Assembly (NCBI GenBank): GCA_025457785.1
Contig: JALOTS010000074.1
Span: forward strand, 1 to 8,369
Length of the DNA: 8,369 nucleotides
Reading direction: 5' to 3'
Source of the DNA: Pontiellaceae bacterium
GTDB lineage: Bacteria > Verrucomicrobiota > Kiritimatiellia > Kiritimatiellales > Tichowtungiaceae
Shown: positions 5,716-8,369 of the stretch, piece by piece
Position numbering within the stretch: position 1 is the first letter of the stretch
Layout of the letters: each line of letters begins with the position of its first letter
The notes under the pieces: model-generated
Database searches by the model: none
Seen by the model: only the letters and a program-made list of their open reading frames with translations
Told to the model about the DNA's origin: nothing
Position numbers and translations under genes: made by a program

Positions 5716-8127
5716 ATGAAAAGATATTTCCTGTTGTGCGGTCTGTTTTTTTTAATCCCGGCGGCGGGTTTCGCCGCTTCAACTAATTTAACGCCGAAAT
5801 GGACTTCCGAAGGTCCTTTTACGACGAATGTTGTACAGGGCCGGACGGTATGGGTTGCAACCAACAAGCTCTATTTTGATGTGCCGGTGCTTTCATGGTT
5901 TACATCGGGCGTTCCGGTCTATGTTCAAATTGAATATCTGGACACCGGCAGCGGACGGCTTTCGACCGAATATGACTCCGACTTCGGCGACACCCTGGAA
6001 GACAAATTCCGGGACTGTGAAGTACACACACGATCCGCCCGCATCAACAGCGGGGCTTTTGTTTATTCCTATCAGATGTTTGAAAACCCGCGTTTTGCAG
6101 GTCGTTGCAACGGGAACGATTTTCGAATCAACCTGAGCGGAAACGGGGTTGCGTTTTGCGTGGCGGGGGTAACGCTGAGTTCTGCACCGTTTGACAACGA
6201 AACCTTTCAACGGGCGATTTCACGGCCCTGGCTGCTGCCCAACCCCGGCCCGGTCAAGGAGTTGGTCGATAACCAGACGCTGGTTGGCAAAGTGATGACC
6301 GGCTATCAGGGCTGGTTCCGTACACCAACCGACATTGAGGATGGCGGATGGCGGCACTGGGGCCGCAGCAGCGCGGTTGATCCCACTCCGTCTGAAATCA
6401 CGATCGATATGTGGCCCTATCTGAACGACTACCGGGCCGATCAGATTTATCCGGCAGGCCAGATGGTTTTGACAAACGGGCGCCCGGCTTATCTCTTTTC
6501 TTCAGCGGATCTCGAAACCGTTCAGCGGCATTTCCGCTGGATGCGGAAATACAATATCGACGGAGCCTATCTTCAGCGCTTCGTGAGCCGAAATTCCAGC
6601 GGATACTACGGCAAACCCGAATTTGTGCTCGATAATGTCCGGAAGGCCGCCGCCTCCGAAGGACGAATCTGGGCCATTGAGTACGATGTCAGCTCGCTCG
6701 ATAACGATGCCAATCCGCTGGAGGTGATGACAAACGACTGGAACTTCCTCACAAACAACTGCGGCATTCTCGATGACCCGCGCTACGCGCACGAGGATGG
6801 CAAGCCGGTTCTTTTCATCTGGGGCTTCTCCGTTACCGACCGTGACTTTACCATCGCAGAGGCCAACAGCATCGTGGATTATTTTGCAGCTCAGGGGCTT
6901 TATCTGATCGGGGGCGTAGGATCGAACTGGGAAGGTTTGACGAGCTGGCACGACCATTATAAAAAATACGATCAACTGCTGGCCTGGATGGAAACGTCCG
7001 GATCCGATCTGACCCGTCAGAAAAATCTGCTGGCCAGTTGGGGCATGAAGATTCTGCCGCACGCCTGGCCGGGATTTTCCTGGCACAACCTCAAGAGGCT
7101 CACATTCCAAGACCCGTCGTACAAGGACCGCAACGGCGGCAGGTTTTACTGGACGAATCTTTACAACGCGGTCAATTGCGGGGCCGACCAGATATTCCTC
7201 GGCATGTTTGATGAGTATGATGAAGGTACCGCGATTATGCCCATGAACAGCGATCATCCGAATATATTTGTTTCTGCAACAAACACCTGGGGCCATTATT
7301 TGAGTAACGGAGACCTTGACCCGTTCTGGTACCTTCGTCTAAGCGGGGCGGCTCACGAGATGCTCAACGGGCAGCGGACCAAAACGGCGACTCTGCCCAC
7401 TGAAAGCAATCTCTTCGCCGTAAGCTATGCCGGAGAGGATAACACTTCGTTTCTCGGGTTCACCAACGTACTGGACCGGCTGACTCATCCGCAGGGCGGT
7501 GACGGCAATACCGCCGGCGCCATTGTCGGGGACAAAGAATGCCGCATCAATTTGAATGCAACGAACGACTTTTATTTCTATTTCAACATCGACGACACCC
7601 TTTGCTATGCCAGCACCAACGGGCAAAAGGTCACGATTGAAATCGACTATTACGGCAACACCAATGCGGCGCAATTCCGCCTGCAATACGACAGCCTTGG
7701 GAATGCCTATAGCAATCATCCGGCGCTTGTCACCGCCCCGACCAATTCCAAGAGCTGGAAATCCGCCCGGTGGACAGTTACGAATGGCTATTTCGGCAAC
7801 CGGCAGAACAACGGCGCCGACTTCCGGATTGCTCTATCTACAAACAAAACGTCCGCCATCCGGCGGGTCAGCCTGTTCTTCCCGGAAGAACAGGGCGGCG
7901 CCTCTTCCGATGAAAATCCTCCGGTGGAATTTTCCGGGAGCGGACTGGTGTGGTCCTCTTTGTTTGATGCGACCGGCTGGCGCCTGAAAACAGCGGCCTC
8001 GCTGATGAGCACCAACTGGCAGGAGATCTCCGGGCCGCTTGTCTTTACCAACGGAACCGTCCGGCGCGAAAACCTCTTTACCAACTCCGCCGGCTTCTAT
8101 CGGCTGGAACGCCCGGCCCGGCAGTAG
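5716..8127 (+). CDS. Secreted GH71/GH99-like glycoside hydrolase with flanking beta modules
   Basis: An 803-residue exported protein. The signal peptide is at 1-20 or 21 (GFAA end). Residues about 40-157 are a beta module. The catalytic-like domain runs about 187-560, opening with GKVMTGYQGWF and GWRHWG, the typical start of bacterial GH71/GH99-like proteins. It holds FDEYDEGTAIMP at 498-509, equivalent to the NEWHEGT-type motif of GH99, with two Glu (E500 and E503) three residues apart as in the GH99 catalytic pair. Residues about 600-722 are a second beta module that resembles the first (NNGADFRIAL versus GNDFRINL). Residues 743-800 are a C-terminal module with W.LKTAASLMSTNW and FYRLERP. 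GH71 enzymes cut alpha-1,3-glucan and GH99 enzymes cut alpha-mannosides, but this subgroup's substrate is not known to me. The likely role is extracellular or periplasmic polysaccharide breakdown. Confidence 0.9.
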   Translation: MKRYFLLCGLFFLIPAAGFAASTNLTPKWTSEGPFTTNVVQGRTVWVATNKLYFDVPVLSWFTSGVPVYVQIEYLDTGSGRLSTEYDSDFGDTLEDKFRDCEVHTRSARINSGAFVYSYQMFENPRFAGRCNGNDFRINLSGNGVAFCVAGVTLSSAPFDNETFQRAISRPWLLPNPGPVKELVDNQTLVGKVMTGYQGWFRTPTDIEDGGWRHWGRSSAVDPTPSEITIDMWPYLNDYRADQIYPAGQMVLTNGRPAYLFSSADLETVQRHFRWMRKYNIDGAYLQRFVSRNSSGYYGKPEFVLDNVRKAAASEGRIWAIEYDVSSLDNDANPLEVMTNDWNFLTNNCGILDDPRYAHEDGKPVLFIWGFSVTDRDFTIAEANSIVDYFAAQGLYLIGGVGSNWEGLTSWHDHYKKYDQLLAWMETSGSDLTRQKNLLASWGMKILPHAWPGFSWHNLKRLTFQDPSYKDRNGGRFYWTNLYNAVNCGADQIFLGMFDEYDEGTAIMPMNSDHPNIFVSATNTWGHYLSNGDLDPFWYLRLSGAAHEMLNGQRTKTATLPTESNLFAVSYAGEDNTSFLGFTNVLDRLTHPQGGDGNTAGAIVGDKECRINLNATNDFYFYFNIDDTLCYASTNGQKVTIEIDYYGNTNAAQFRLQYDSLGNAYSNHPALVTAPTNSKSWKSARWTVTNGYFGNRQNNGADFRIALSTNKTSAIRRVSLFFPEEQGGASSDENPPVEFSGSGLVWSSLFDATGWRLKTAASLMSTNWQEISGPLVFTNGTVRRENLFTNSAGFYRLERPARQ

Positions 8128-8300
8128 GCGGCCTTGCGGTCAAAAAGGCGGGATTGCCGGCGGTTGAAAAGGGCGCGGAATACAAATAAGAGAATATGCC
8201 ATCGATATGGATGGTCGATCCATTTTGAATTGACGTACCGGCTGCCCAATGGTGAAGGTTTACAGTGCCGAACCCCTGAGTTCCGAAACGGGACACCCGA
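8128..8300. other. Convergent intergenic gap
   Basis: 173 bp between the end of the GH71/GH99-like gene and the stop of a possible minus-strand gene. It contains only a weak hairpin with a short T run (8207-8226). A minus-strand frame of 86 codons covers it but overlaps the end of the glycosidase gene and has no ribosome site, so I do not call it. Confidence 0.5.
8207..8226 (+). terminator. Weak candidate terminator
   Basis: ATGGAT (8207-8212) and ATCCAT (8218-8223) can form a 6-bp stem with a 5-nt loop; the T at 8223 and TTT at 8224-8226 make a short T run. The stem is A/T-containing and the T run is short, so the hairpin is weak. Its place, about 80 bp after the stop of the GH71/GH99-like gene in a convergent gap, is where a terminator would be expected. 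Confidence 0.3.
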
Positions 8301-8369
8301 TCAATATAACAGGTCATAAAGCTGGCGTTGTTCGGCATCCATTTGGAGCAGAACCCGGTACATTTTTGG
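8301..8369 (-). CDS. Possible C-terminal end of a gene cut by the right edge
   Basis: A minus-strand frame enters from the right edge and runs 22 codons to a TGA at 8301-8303. The peptide (YRVLLQMDAEQRQLYDLLY at its end) looks like an ordinary amphipathic C-terminal helix, with hydrophobic residues spaced among Gln, Asp, Glu and Arg. So short a frame could be open by chance (about one in three), so this is a tentative call. No family can be named. Confidence 0.35.
   Translation of the reverse strand, partial: PKMYRVLLQMDAEQRQLYDLLY

Noticed and set aside
6502..7296. Minus-strand open frame of 264 codons opposite the GH71/GH99-like gene
   Set aside because: It is fully antisense to the catalytic domain, which has recognisable motifs on the plus strand; there is no ribosome site and no family pattern.
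8078..8338. Minus-strand open frame of 86 codons at the right end
   Set aside because: It overlaps the 3' end of the GH71/GH99-like gene, has no ribosome site, and its last third is a shadow of that gene. A different frame (8301-8369) gives a more protein-like peptide at the edge.
1..8369. CRISPR array, tRNA or rRNA
   Set aside because: No regularly spaced direct repeats with unique spacers, and no recognisable tRNA or rRNA sequence on either strand.

Overview
The window looks like an accessory region of a bacterium of the PVC group. Kiritimatiellota, Verrucomicrobiota or Lentisphaerota are the best guesses. The main reasons are a secreted GH71/GH99-like protein that ends in the Trp- and FYRL-containing C-terminal module common in exported proteins of these phyla, its many Thr-Asn pairs, and the fact that nearly every gene encodes an exported protein. 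This placement is inferred from protein style; there is no rRNA or other phylogenetic marker in the window.

Layout. Positions 1-604 (minus) hold the start of a secreted protein cut by the left edge (paralog 1). Positions 605-958 are intergenic and contain a 202-bp element (709-910) bounded by 30-bp inverted repeats with one mismatch; each arm carries its own small hairpin, so the element resembles a REPIN or MITE. Positions 959-1870, 1919-2764 and 2791-3681 (all minus) encode three more secreted proteins, paralogs 2 to 4. Positions 3749-5413 (minus) encode a 554-residue exported protein of unknown function. Positions 5414-5715 are a divergent promoter region. Positions 5716-8127 (plus) encode the 803-residue GH71/GH99-like protein. 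Positions 8128-8300 are a convergent gap, and 8301-8369 (minus) may be the tail of another gene.

Genes 5, 4, 3 and 2 run in the same direction with gaps of 67, 26 and 48 bp and no obvious terminator between them, so they probably form an operon read leftwards from the 5414-5715 region. Paralog 1 follows after the inverted-repeat element. The glycosidase-like gene is read the opposite way from the same intergenic region.

The most interesting point is a tandem family of four exported proteins that I do not recognise. Their shared core is a unit with three parts: a GK-hydrophobic-V-x-F strand, a (V/F)QF..EG....L stretch, and an ALGDRY...Y.W signature. In the two clearest members (2791-3681 and 1919-2764) the unit appears twice within each protein. 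The first and second family members share a nearly identical signal-peptide coding region but have very different mature parts, which suggests duplication followed by fast divergence or partial gene conversion. Nothing in the sequence proves that these proteins work with the glycosidase; the link is proximity and shared export.
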